37,367 bases of DNA from the NCBI GenBank assembly GCA_900556885.1, contig UNSQ01000005.1, positions 1 through 37,367 on the forward strand, in the 5' to 3' direction. The position numbers were made by a program, and so were the translations under genes. This document shows, piece after piece, positions 22,370 through 29,611 of the stretch. The stretch is from Candidatus Saccharimonadota bacterium (GTDB taxonomy: Bacteria > Patescibacteriota > Saccharimonadia > Saccharimonadales > Saccharimonadaceae). Within the stretch, counting starts at the first letter, position 1, and every line of letters begins with the position of its first letter. The notes beneath the pieces were generated by a model. The model ran no database searches, was not told where the DNA came from, and worked only from the letters and a program-made list of their open reading frames with translations.

Positions 22370-23577
22370 AAATATTAGTAAAAAATCATTTTGAGAACGC
22401 TACTCAGGCGCTACGAGCTAATCGTGGACGAACATTTTTGACAATTGTAGGCGTAGCTATTGGTATCGCCAGCATCACCATGGTTCTATCTTTAACTGGC
22501 GGATTTAATCACCTATTCGGAGACAATTCCAATCAATCAGACACTCCTGTCGCCATTGTTAAGTCTGGTAATCAAAAAGCCGTCCCGAATCTGCTGACCG
22601 AATCCGACAACACGACGACGGTCAACACATTGACTGAAACGGACGCCAGAGATATAGGAAAAATTGCCAATACGAAAGCCGCGCCAATTGCCTTCCTGCA
22701 CGCCGAACTGCGCGCCCGCGAAGGTAAAATCGATATCCAAAACGCCGCGTTAATCGGCAGTACGGAATCGCTAAAAGACGTCGCCAATTTGCAAATTGCT
22801 ACTGGACAATTTATTAACGACATCGGCGGAGTTGTCGTCGGTCAGCAATTGTCGGTCGATTTGTTCGGCACCGAAAGATCCATCGGAAACGTTATTTACA
22901 TCCGAAATCAACCATTGACTGTTGTTGGTGTGTTGAAGAATATTGAAAATCCAGCCAGTTATTTGGATGTGAATTTTAATAACGCCGCCATTATTCCATT
23001 GTCTGTGATTAAAAAATTCACTCAAGGAACGCCGCAAATTCAGCAAATCATCGTAACTACCAAAGATCATAAAAATCTCAATTCAGTCATAAAATCGGCT
23101 GACGATATTCTGAAGAAGAATCATGATAGCGATAAGAATTATCGAATCGTTTCTGGCGAAGAGATAAACGAAAAGAAGTCTAATGTCGCGAGGTTTCTCT
23201 CGATAATCTTAACTGTCATCGGCATTATTTCTCTGTTAATCGGTGGAATAGGCGTTATGAACGTGATGCTTGTCAATGTCGCCGAGCGTCAGCGTGAAGT
23301 CGGCGTCAGACGAGCCGTCGGCGCCACAGGCTGGGACATCATCAATCAATTCTTAATCGAGGCAGCGATTATCGGATTCCTCGGCGGAATATTGGGCTAC
23401 GGGTTAGGCTTGGCGGGAGCTTATATTGCCAGCTTATACTTGCCACTCACGCCTTATATTTATTGGCAAACAGCCGTCTTATCAATTGGATTATCCATAA
23501 TCATCGGCGTAATTTCTGGCGTATATCCAGCAGTCCGCGCCACTAGACGCGACCCAATCGAATCTCTACGATATTAA
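22366..23577 (+). CDS. MacB-like FtsX-domain ABC permease
   Basis: The 403-residue membrane partner of the ATPase. TM1 lies after a short amphipathic start (about 19-45, RTFLTIVGVAIGIASITMVL). An extracytoplasmic periplasmic-core-like domain (about 50-275) has the MacB-PCD pattern (GQFINDIGGVVVGQQLSVDLFG). Three C-terminal helices form the FtsX domain (about 278-300, 327-350 and 370-395). Between them is VAERQREVGVRRAVGATGWDI, the conserved cytoplasmic coupling segment, and the end is GVYPAVRATRRDPIESLRY. In monoderm-like bacteria such pairs often export peptides or act in cell-envelope stress and antimicrobial resistance; the substrate is not deducible. The start is the GTG overlapping the ATPase stop. 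No adaptor protein gene (MacA type) is adjacent. Confidence 0.93.
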   Translation: MKILVKNHFENATQALRANRGRTFLTIVGVAIGIASITMVLSLTGGFNHLFGDNSNQSDTPVAIVKSGNQKAVPNLLTESDNTTTVNTLTETDARDIGKIANTKAAPIAFLHAELRAREGKIDIQNAALIGSTESLKDVANLQIATGQFINDIGGVVVGQQLSVDLFGTERSIGNVIYIRNQPLTVVGVLKNIENPASYLDVNFNNAAIIPLSVIKKFTQGTPQIQQIIVTTKDHKNLNSVIKSADDILKKNHDSDKNYRIVSGEEINEKKSNVARFLSIILTVIGIISLLIGGIGVMNVMLVNVAERQREVGVRRAVGATGWDIINQFLIEAAIIGFLGGILGYGLGLAGAYIASLYLPLTPYIYWQTAVLSIGLSIIIGVISGVYPAVRATRRDPIESLRY

Positions 23578-23578
23578 A

Positions 23579-24619
23579 TTAACTAAGTTCCGCTTTCAAT
23601 TTTTCAATTAGCTGAACTGGACCAGGATTGACTCCATTGAGAATAGCTGTGTAAATACTAGCCGCGTCAGCCAGCACCAAACCCCACAGTAATTGCTCCA
23701 TAAGCGTCTTTCCTCGAAGTTCCAGTACGTGCGCCTTTGGTCGCTTGCCACTTAACAGTCGGTCGCTCAGCTCCATTCGCTCACGAATCCTGTCGCGCTC
23801 CAAATTGCTACGAATATCAAAAACCGTAAATGGCTTTTCTACTGGATGCGACGACCAACCGATGAACTCGTTATGATTAAATTCTGGATATTGATTCGAG
23901 AACGCCAAATTCTTCGCCGATTCATTCCAGCTAATTTTCCACTTATACGCCAGCGGCCAAGTCAATTCACCGCCAAAAACAACCAACGTCTTGCCAATTG
24001 TTAATTTCGCAATCTGCTTCGCTAAATTATCAACTTCTGGCGTTTTGGCTGTCCAATTAGATATCTCACCAGCCAACCAATCGGCGCTATTTTTCACCTG
24101 ATCGTACAAATCATTATCAATCACCCAAAAATGTTGTAACAATTTCAACAATCCTCGCAAATGGTAGACCGTCGACATTCGTGGCTGCGCGCCAGCTGGA
24201 ACTTGGGCGTAAGTTACATTGTCATTCTTCGCTCGCTCAATCAACGCTCCACCAGTCGACATAGCTGCCAAGCACGCCTTCTTCTCCAATGCTTGCTGAT
24301 AACAGCTCAGAGTTTCCTCAGTATTGCCCGAATGACTAACCGCAATAACCAACGTTTCCTCGCTCACAAATCCCGGCAAATCATAACCCTTCACCACTTC
24401 AAGCGGAATATGCAACCAGCCCGCGGTCAAAACTCGAACCATATCAGCCGCTAAAGCCGAACCGCCCATTCCCGTAATCACGATATTCTTAAAATCTCGG
24501 CGCTGATTCGCATCTTCGCGAATCGACACTTCATATCGAGCTTGTTCTGGAATATTCAAAACACCGCTTAAAACGTCGCCTGGATCATATTGTTTTATCA
24601 CATTCATATCATCTAACAT
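23579..24619 (-). CDS. bifunctional phosphoglucose/phosphomannose isomerase
   Basis: A SIS-fold sugar-phosphate isomerase that interconverts fructose-6-phosphate with glucose-6- or mannose-6-phosphate. The 346-residue protein has ITGMGGSALAADMV (48-61) and VSHSGNTEETL (94-104), the phosphate-binding Ser/Thr loops. It also has the second SIS domain (KTLVVFGGELTWPLAYKWKISWNESAK) and NHNEFIGW (about 248-255), the family motif with the catalytic Glu. The C-terminal His/Lys region is in QLLWGLVLADAASIYTAIL-NG-NP-PVQLIEKLK. It links glycolysis with mannose-type sugars for surface glycans. AAGGAG precedes the ATG by six bases. It converges with the permease gene with one base between the stops. Confidence 0.92.
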   Translation of the reverse strand: MLDDMNVIKQYDPGDVLSGVLNIPEQARYEVSIREDANQRRDFKNIVITGMGGSALAADMVRVLTAGWLHIPLEVVKGYDLPGFVSEETLVIAVSHSGNTEETLSCYQQALEKKACLAAMSTGGALIERAKNDNVTYAQVPAGAQPRMSTVYHLRGLLKLLQHFWVIDNDLYDQVKNSADWLAGEISNWTAKTPEVDNLAKQIAKLTIGKTLVVFGGELTWPLAYKWKISWNESAKNLAFSNQYPEFNHNEFIGWSSHPVEKPFTVFDIRSNLERDRIRERMELSDRLLSGKRPKAHVLELRGKTLMEQLLWGLVLADAASIYTAILNGVNPGPVQLIEKLKAELS

Positions 24620-24640
24620 CTTGCACTCCTTGATTAACTC

Positions 24641-24657
24641 ATGTTATAGTGTAACAT
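24641..24657. promoter_or_regulatory. 17-base palindrome between divergent genes (possible operator)
   Basis: ATGTTATAGTGTAACAT is an inverted repeat with 6-base arms and a 5-base centre. It covers a weak -10-like hexamer (TATAAC on the reverse strand), 22 bases before the isomerase start. It could be a repressor site for one or both divergent genes; no regulator is adjacent. Confidence 0.35.
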
Positions 24658-24696
24658 ATATAAGCTTAAACAATTTAATATATAAGGTGGGTTATA

Positions 24697-25206
24697 ATGG
24701 ATTCTCAAGCTAATCAATCATTCAGTGACGACCAAGAACTGGCTAAGGTATTAGCTGGTGTGTCACAAGATACAGACAATAATTTACAATTTGAAGAGAC
24801 AAATGCTACAGCTTCACCTGTAATTAATCCTGCAACCATCTCACCGGATCCTGTCGCTACAGACCAGAACGATGAGCCTGCTGTTGATATAGCGAAGCCT
24901 ACTACTCCAGAGCCAGTTGCATCAACTCCAACAGTCAGCGCACCAGCACCAGCTGCAACCGCAGATCCTGCGCTTGATACGATTAAACAAACTGCCTTGA
25001 ACGAGTTGCGTCCATTAGTCGACAAGCTGGACGTTTCTCCAGAAGAAAAGTTTGACACTTACCTATTACTTCTTCGTTCTACGGACGATAAAACTCTGAT
25101 CGCACCAGCACACGACGCTGCCGTAGCTATTGTCGACGAAGCTCGCCGTGCTCAGGCTTTACTGGATATCATTAAAGAAATCGACTACTTATCAAATCCT
25201 AGATAA
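24697..25206 (+). CDS. hypothetical protein, Pro/Ala/Thr-rich N-terminus, helical C-terminus
   Basis: No family recognised. The 169-residue protein is acidic. Residues 1-30 are Gln/Ser/Asp-rich. Residues 33-92 are low complexity (PVINPATISPDPVATD, then KPTTPEPVASTPTVSAPAPA) and surely disordered. Residues 95-166 form a compact helical domain (LDTIKQTALNELRPLVDKLD, then EEKFDTYLLLLRSTDD and VAIVDEARRAQALLDIIKEI). There is no signal peptide or membrane segment. An AGGTGG site lies six bases before the ATG. The gene ends in a strong bidirectional hairpin shared with groEL. Confidence 0.75.
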   Translation: MDSQANQSFSDDQELAKVLAGVSQDTDNNLQFEETNATASPVINPATISPDPVATDQNDEPAVDIAKPTTPEPVASTPTVSAPAPAATADPALDTIKQTALNELRPLVDKLDVSPEEKFDTYLLLLRSTDDKTLIAPAHDAAVAIVDEARRAQALLDIIKEIDYLSNPR

Positions 25207-25222
25207 TCCATTTCTCCAAAAT

Positions 25223-25252
25223 AAAAACCCGCCATTTTCGGCGGGATTTTTA
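25223..25252. terminator. bidirectional intrinsic terminator
   Basis: CCCGCC (25228-25233), loop ATTTTC, GGCGGG (25240-25245), flanked by AAAAA on the left and ATTTTTA on the right. It works for the Pro/Ala-rich gene (+) and groEL (-). Confidence 0.85.
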
Positions 25253-25267
25253 TTGCTCGGGGCAGAT

Positions 25268-26911
25268 TTACATCATACCCATTCCCGGCATACCACCAGG
25301 AGCAGCTGCAACTTCAGCCTCTGGAATATCAACCACCAAAGCGCCCATAGTTGCCGCAGTTGATGCAATTGATACTGCGTTTTGGACAGCTTCTTTAGTC
25401 ACACGAGCCGGATCAATCACACCAGCCTTCTTCACGTCAATCAGACCATCTTCTGGCTTCATAACGTTAACGCCGAATCCAGGTTTACCAGATTCAACTT
25501 GAGCAAGTAGCGCATCGGCATTCAACCCAGCATTTTTCATAATCTGCAAGAATGGTTGCTTCAGAGCGTCTTTTAGGATTTGTCGACCGACCGACAAACT
25601 ATCCGCGCCGCTAACTTTTAGATTGCCAGCCAAATTGACCAAAGTTACGCCACCACCAGCGACAATTCCCTCAGCCAAAGCCGCCTTAGTAGCCGCCACG
25701 GCGTCATCAACGCGGAATTTCTTTTCGTCAATTTCAGTCTCAGTCGCGCCACCAACTTTAATAACCGCAACTTTACCAGACAATGCCGCGGCACGCTTGT
25801 CGAATTGCTCTTTCTCATACTCACTAGAAGCATTTTCCGAAAGCGACTTAATCTCAGCAATTCGCTCCTTCACGCCTGAAGGTCTACCCGCACCTTCGAT
25901 AATTGTCGTTTCGTCTTTACCAACAATCACCTTGCGCGCCGAACCTAAAACTTCCAAGCCAGCGTTTTCGAATGTCAATCCATGATCTTCAGAAATCACA
26001 GTCGCGCCAGTCAACACGGCGATGTCACGAAGAACATCTTTACGACGGTCACCAAAACTTGGCGCCTTAACGGCTACAGTATTGAATACACCTTTCAGCT
26101 TGTTCAGCACCAAAATACTCAATGCCTCGCCCTCAACTTCGTCAGCAATCAAAACCACGTCTTTCTTGCCGCTTTGTGCCAATTTTTCCAACATTGGCAA
26201 GAATTCCTGCACGCTAGAAATCTTCTTGTCGGTGATTAGAATTGCTGGCTTTTCGTACACAGCTTCCTGGCGACCCGCGTCAGTAACAAAGAACGGACTC
26301 ACCCAACCCTTGTCTAAACTAAAACCTTCGACAACTTCAGCTTCCAGCTCCAAACCTTGACCAGCCTCAACAGTAACCACGCCGTCTTTACCGACTTTCT
26401 CAATCACGCCAGCGATCAATTTACCAATTTCCGCATCGCCCGCCGAAATCGTAGCAACTTCAGCCACGCGGTCAGACTTGCCTTCAATCGGCTCAGCCAA
26501 TTTGTTCAATTCTTTAACAATTTCCGCACCAGCTTGCTCGATACCTTTCCTAAGTTCCATCGGATTATGTCCAGCCGCAATCAATCGATTTGCCTCTTTC
26601 AAGATCGAGTACGTCAACACCGTTACAGTCGTTGTGCCGTCGCCTGCTTGCTTGTTCAAATTCTTAGCAGCCTGCTTGATTAAATCGGCACCGACTTTGT
26701 AGCCCAGCGTTTCGTCATCATTTTCTGGCAATTCAATCCCTTCAGCCACAGTTACACCGTCATGAGTAACCGTTGGACCACCAAAACCCTTCGCAATCAC
26801 AACATTGCGACCCTTTGGACCGTAAGTTACCTTAACTGCGTCATATAGCGATTTAGCACCGCCAAGCACGCGATTTCGCGCATCGTCATCATAAAAAACT
26901 TTTTTTGCCAT
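25268..26911 (-). CDS. groL: chaperonin GroEL
   Basis: Hsp60 forms the double-ring chamber that folds proteins with GroES and ATP. The 547-residue protein has the family landmarks: VTYGPKGRNVVIAK (ATP site), AGDGTTTVTVL (catalytic Asp), LNKLKGVFNTVAVKAPSFGDRRK (apical hinge), EGIVAGGGVTL, and the Gly/Met-rich tail GGMPGMGMM. The ATG at 26911 (MAKKVFYDDDAR) is chosen over the frame's earlier ATG because GGGGAG sits seven bases before it. It is the second gene of groES-groEL, 16 bases after groES, under the CIRCE operator, and ends at a strong terminator. Confidence 0.97.
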   Translation of the reverse strand: MAKKVFYDDDARNRVLGGAKSLYDAVKVTYGPKGRNVVIAKGFGGPTVTHDGVTVAEGIELPENDDETLGYKVGADLIKQAAKNLNKQAGDGTTTVTVLTYSILKEANRLIAAGHNPMELRKGIEQAGAEIVKELNKLAEPIEGKSDRVAEVATISAGDAEIGKLIAGVIEKVGKDGVVTVEAGQGLELEAEVVEGFSLDKGWVSPFFVTDAGRQEAVYEKPAILITDKKISSVQEFLPMLEKLAQSGKKDVVLIADEVEGEALSILVLNKLKGVFNTVAVKAPSFGDRRKDVLRDIAVLTGATVISEDHGLTFENAGLEVLGSARKVIVGKDETTIIEGAGRPSGVKERIAEIKSLSENASSEYEKEQFDKRAAALSGKVAVIKVGGATETEIDEKKFRVDDAVAATKAALAEGIVAGGGVTLVNLAGNLKVSGADSLSVGRQILKDALKQPFLQIMKNAGLNADALLAQVESGKPGFGVNVMKPEDGLIDVKKAGVIDPARVTKEAVQNAVSIASTAATMGALVVDIPEAEVAAAPGGMPGMGMM

Positions 26912-26927
26912 AATTAAACTCCCCTTT

Positions 26928-27197
26928 TTATCCAACAACCGTTGCTAAAATATCTTCTTCGCGAACAACCAAATATTCCGTGCCGTCAATTTTCAAATCC
27001 GTAGTCGAATATTCCTTATAGACAATTCGATCACCGACTTTGACGTTCTTCACATCGCCGCCAACTGATTTAACTTCCGCAACTACTGGCTTCTCTTTAG
27101 CGTTATCAGGCAAGTAAATTCCGCTCGCTGTCTGAGTCTTTGCTTCTTCACGCACCGCTACAACACGGTCGCCAAGAGGCTTAATAGGTGTACTCAC
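26928..27197 (-). CDS. groES: co-chaperonin GroES
   Basis: The heptameric lid of GroEL. The 89-residue protein starts at a GTG (VSTPIKPLGDRVVAVREEAK) with GGAGG five bases before it. Earlier in-frame starts would fall in the promoter. Family features: IKPLGDRVVA at the start, the mobile loop (KTQTASGIYLPDNAKEKP), VKVGDRIVYKEYSTTDLKIDG and the end YLVVREEDILATV. It is the first gene of the heat-shock operon. Confidence 0.96.
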   Translation of the reverse strand: MSTPIKPLGDRVVAVREEAKTQTASGIYLPDNAKEKPVVAEVKSVGGDVKNVKVGDRIVYKEYSTTDLKIDGTEYLVVREEDILATVVG

Positions 27198-27227
27198 GTT
27201 ATCCTCCATTTCGTTAACAACGTATCT

Positions 27228-27257
27228 ATTATAACGCACTAATTTAGCACTCGTCAA
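27228..27257 (-). promoter_or_regulatory. groESL promoter
   Basis: TTGACG (27252-27257), an 18-base spacer and TATAAT (27228-27233). The -35 lies inside the CIRCE element. Confidence 0.75.
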
Positions 27258-27270
27258 GTGTGAGTGCTAA
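27244..27270. promoter_or_regulatory. CIRCE operator (HrcA site) of groESL
   Basis: Perfect match to TTAGCACTC-N9-GAGTGCTAA. HrcA binds this element and represses the operon until heat shock. hrcA is not in the window. Confidence 0.95.
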
Positions 27271-27328
27271 TTATCTCCTACGCCTCGACTTTCTAGATTT
27301 TTTACAACGGTCGTGGTAATATTCACAC

Positions 27329-27377
27329 AGAAGTAGGTAGCGCCACCCATATTGGATGGGAAAGCGGACCTACTTCT
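27329..27377. repeat. long inverted repeat with nested hairpin at the 3' end of the nuclease-like gene
   Basis: Arms AGAAGTAGGT (27329-27338) and ACCTACTTCT (27368-27377) pair perfectly over ten bases. Inside is a second stem, CCCAT/ATGGG, and a short GCG/CGC pairing. The stop codon of the gene at 27370 is in the arm. The only T-tract follows on the + strand (27377-27381), so as a terminator it would face right. Confidence 0.6.
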
Positions 27378-28233
27378 TTTTATGACGGCTGTCTTCTTTC
27401 CTAGATATTTCTTCAAGTTCTTCCTTATAAAGTGAACACACCCTTTTAACAGCGTTATCACTCGGCATTAAATTGTCTCCATATAAACCAAAGTCACCCC
27501 GTCTATGATCGAAACCAGACCAACTAGCGTGGTATCCCTCATCACGGTCACTATTATTAGCATTCCGCGCAGAGTCTGGCGTTGATTTTATATCAAGACC
27601 AATTGTATTACCCTTATACTCAACTATAAGATCTATTCCAGCAAGATCATCGTCAATGCTAGTCGTATGAACAGCCCGCACTCCCTTAGTTTTCCTTAAA
27701 GCTATTTCAGCAGCGATTTCGTGACGCATACCATTGATCACGTGATCTAAGAATTTATATGCATTTTCAATTTCCTCATCGCTATAGCCAAGGCAATCCA
27801 TAGCGTTCTGAACGTCCGATATAAGATCTGATTTGCGAGTATATTGCCCTTCGCTAATTATGTCTCGTACAACTTTATTAAAAGCTACAACTGTCTCTTT
27901 TTCTTTTATCTTATTATTGCGCTCATAAAATACCCCATTCCTATAAGATTCAAGTTTTTCTTCCGCGCAAATCCAACAAGGCATCCTTTGTATAAACTCT
28001 AGTATTTTATATTCCGGTGCTTTATCCGTGTCACCTCTCTCTTTTAAAATATCATCCGCAACACCTGACGCAACATATCTATCCACTAATCGATATGAAC
28101 TTTCCGGATTAAACTCTCTGGTTGCAGCTCGCCCTATTCCTAATACAATTTCACGCAGTCTTTCTTGATATTCGGAAGATTCAACAATCTCCCAAGCAAT
28201 CTCAGCTACTCCTAATCCTCTAGCAATCTCCAT
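27370..28233 (-). CDS. putative PD-(D/E)XK nuclease-fold protein, orphan
   Basis: A 287-residue protein with a likely restriction-endonuclease-like core near its C-terminus. It has helix AAEIALRKTKGVRA with Glu 176, then LAGIDLIVEYKGNTIGLDIKS with D201, D214 and K216 in the D-x(12)-D-x-K spacing of PD-(D/E)XK enzymes, then STPDS. The N-terminal ~170 residues are helical and include one CWIC pair (86-89). There is no signal peptide. The start at 28233 is chosen because a promoter (TTGCAT-17-TATTAT) ends 12 bases before it and overlaps the longer frame. No methyltransferase, helicase or toxin partner lies beside it, so whether it is a defence or repair nuclease is open. A/T-rich codon use suggests acquisition. 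Confidence 0.5.
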   Translation of the reverse strand: MEIARGLGVAEIAWEIVESSEYQERLREIVLGIGRAATREFNPESSYRLVDRYVASGVADDILKERGDTDKAPEYKILEFIQRMPCWICAEEKLESYRNGVFYERNNKIKEKETVVAFNKVVRDIISEGQYTRKSDLISDVQNAMDCLGYSDEEIENAYKFLDHVINGMRHEIAAEIALRKTKGVRAVHTTSIDDDLAGIDLIVEYKGNTIGLDIKSTPDSARNANNSDRDEGYHASWSGFDHRRGDFGLYGDNLMPSDNAVKRVCSLYKEELEEISRKEDSRHKKK

Positions 28234-28245
28234 ACAATAGTCGAT

Positions 28246-28274
28246 ATAATACCATAAAATCATTAAAAATGCAA
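28246..28274 (-). promoter_or_regulatory. promoter of the nuclease-like gene
   Basis: TTGCAT (28269-28274), a 17-base spacer and TATTAT (28246-28251). Confidence 0.55.
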
Positions 28275-28309
28275 CCTCAAACCCTTCTCCCTACTATTCC
28301 TCAATCTGT

Positions 28310-28315
28310 TATAAT
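28310..28315 (+). promoter_or_regulatory. extended -10 element of murF (leaderless type)
   Basis: TGT-TATAAT, six bases before the murF ATG; no ribosome site. Confidence 0.6.
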
Positions 28316-28321
28316 AACTCC

Positions 28322-29611
28322 ATGCAATTATTCAAACATCTCTTAGAAACAATTCTCGGTTCTTATGTAAAAAAATATCTTAAATCTCATCCTGACACCA
28401 AACTAATTGCCGTAGTCGGTAGCGTTGGTAAAACTAGCGTAAAATCAGCAACCGCCACTGTTCTATCAGAAAAATTCACCGTGCGCCATAGTCGTGGCAA
28501 TTTGAACACAACCTTAAGCGCGCCGTTGGAAATCTTAGGTGTAGACGGACCAAAAAACGCCAAATCTCCCCTAGCCTGGCTAAAAGTCTTCTTTGCAGCA
28601 CACGCCAGCATAAAAAACCCCGAATCGCCAGATATAATTATTCAAGAATGCGGTGTTGATTGTCCTGGTGAAATGGCTATTTTTATGCGCTATATTCAAC
28701 CCGACATTGCCATAATTACCTCTGTTGCTCCTGAGCATATGGAGTTTTTCAAAAATATGGATACGGTAGCTCATGAGGAATTGTCTATTAGTCAAGTCGC
28801 TAAAAAAACCATCTTCAACCTTCACGATATCGATGAAAAATATCATAATCTCATAGTTGGAAATCGCGTGAGTTACGGCGACGAATCCGCTGATGTTTTC
28901 CTGGAAATTAAAAAGACTACAGACACTGGTTGTATTGTCAATTTAAAACACTCCGAGGGAACTTCTCAGGACATCAATATTTCTGTATTAGGAAAACACA
29001 ACATCCGCTCAATCACTGGCGCAGCGGCGGCGGGGTTAGCCTGCGGAATGAATATTGAAGAAGTTGCGGCGGCTTTAACAAAAATCAAACCAGTTTCAGG
29101 TAGAATGAATATTTTACGTGGCATACGCGGCTGCACATTACTGGACGACACTTATAACGCCAGCCCTATTGCCATGGAAAATTCGCTAAAAACGCTCTAT
29201 TCCATCTCTGCCAATCATAAAATTGCCGTATTGGGCGATATGAATGAATTGGGTGAAACATCCGAATTAGAGCATAAAAAAATCGGTGAAATCTGTGACC
29301 CTAAACAGTTAGAATTGCTCATCACCGTCGGTAAAATGGCTAAGAAATACCTTGCGCCAATTGCTGAGAAAAATGGCTGTAAAGTAATTTCTTTCGACAC
29401 GGCGCTTGAAGCTGGAGAATTCCTGAAAAATAACGACATTAAAGATATGACAATTCTATTCAAAGGCTCACAGGGCGGCATTTACCTTGAAGACGCCGTG
29501 AAAGAATTGCTACTCGATCCAAGCGATGCAGAAAAATTAGTTCGTCAATCACAAAGCTGGAAACAGATTAAAGCGAGATTTTACGACTCTTTTTCTCAAT
29601 CTCAGAAATAA
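28322..29611 (+). CDS. murF: MurF-like ligase, shortened N-terminus
   Basis: Mur-ligase family; the best reading is UDP-MurNAc-tripeptide:D-Ala-D-Ala ligase, the last cytosolic step of the peptidoglycan precursor. Motifs: P-loop VVGSVGKTSVK (31-41), RGNLNTTLSAPLEIL, ECGVDCPGEM, SVAPEHMEFF, LGKHNIRSITGAAAAG, DDTYNASPIAMENSL (the MurF DxYNANP-type motif) and LGDMNELGE. The P-loop begins at residue 33 instead of about 107 in E. coli MurF, so the N-terminal UDP-substrate domain is essentially absent. At 429 residues, extra length is at the C-terminus. This could also be a MurF-related ligase with another substrate. Its 3' end overlaps murE, tail to tail, by 44 bases. Confidence 0.85.
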   Translation: MQLFKHLLETILGSYVKKYLKSHPDTKLIAVVGSVGKTSVKSATATVLSEKFTVRHSRGNLNTTLSAPLEILGVDGPKNAKSPLAWLKVFFAAHASIKNPESPDIIIQECGVDCPGEMAIFMRYIQPDIAIITSVAPEHMEFFKNMDTVAHEELSISQVAKKTIFNLHDIDEKYHNLIVGNRVSYGDESADVFLEIKKTTDTGCIVNLKHSEGTSQDINISVLGKHNIRSITGAAAAGLACGMNIEEVAAALTKIKPVSGRMNILRGIRGCTLLDDTYNASPIAMENSLKTLYSISANHKIAVLGDMNELGETSELEHKKIGEICDPKQLELLITVGKMAKKYLAPIAEKNGCKVISFDTALEAGEFLKNNDIKDMTILFKGSQGGIYLEDAVKELLLDPSDAEKLVRQSQSWKQIKARFYDSFSQSQK

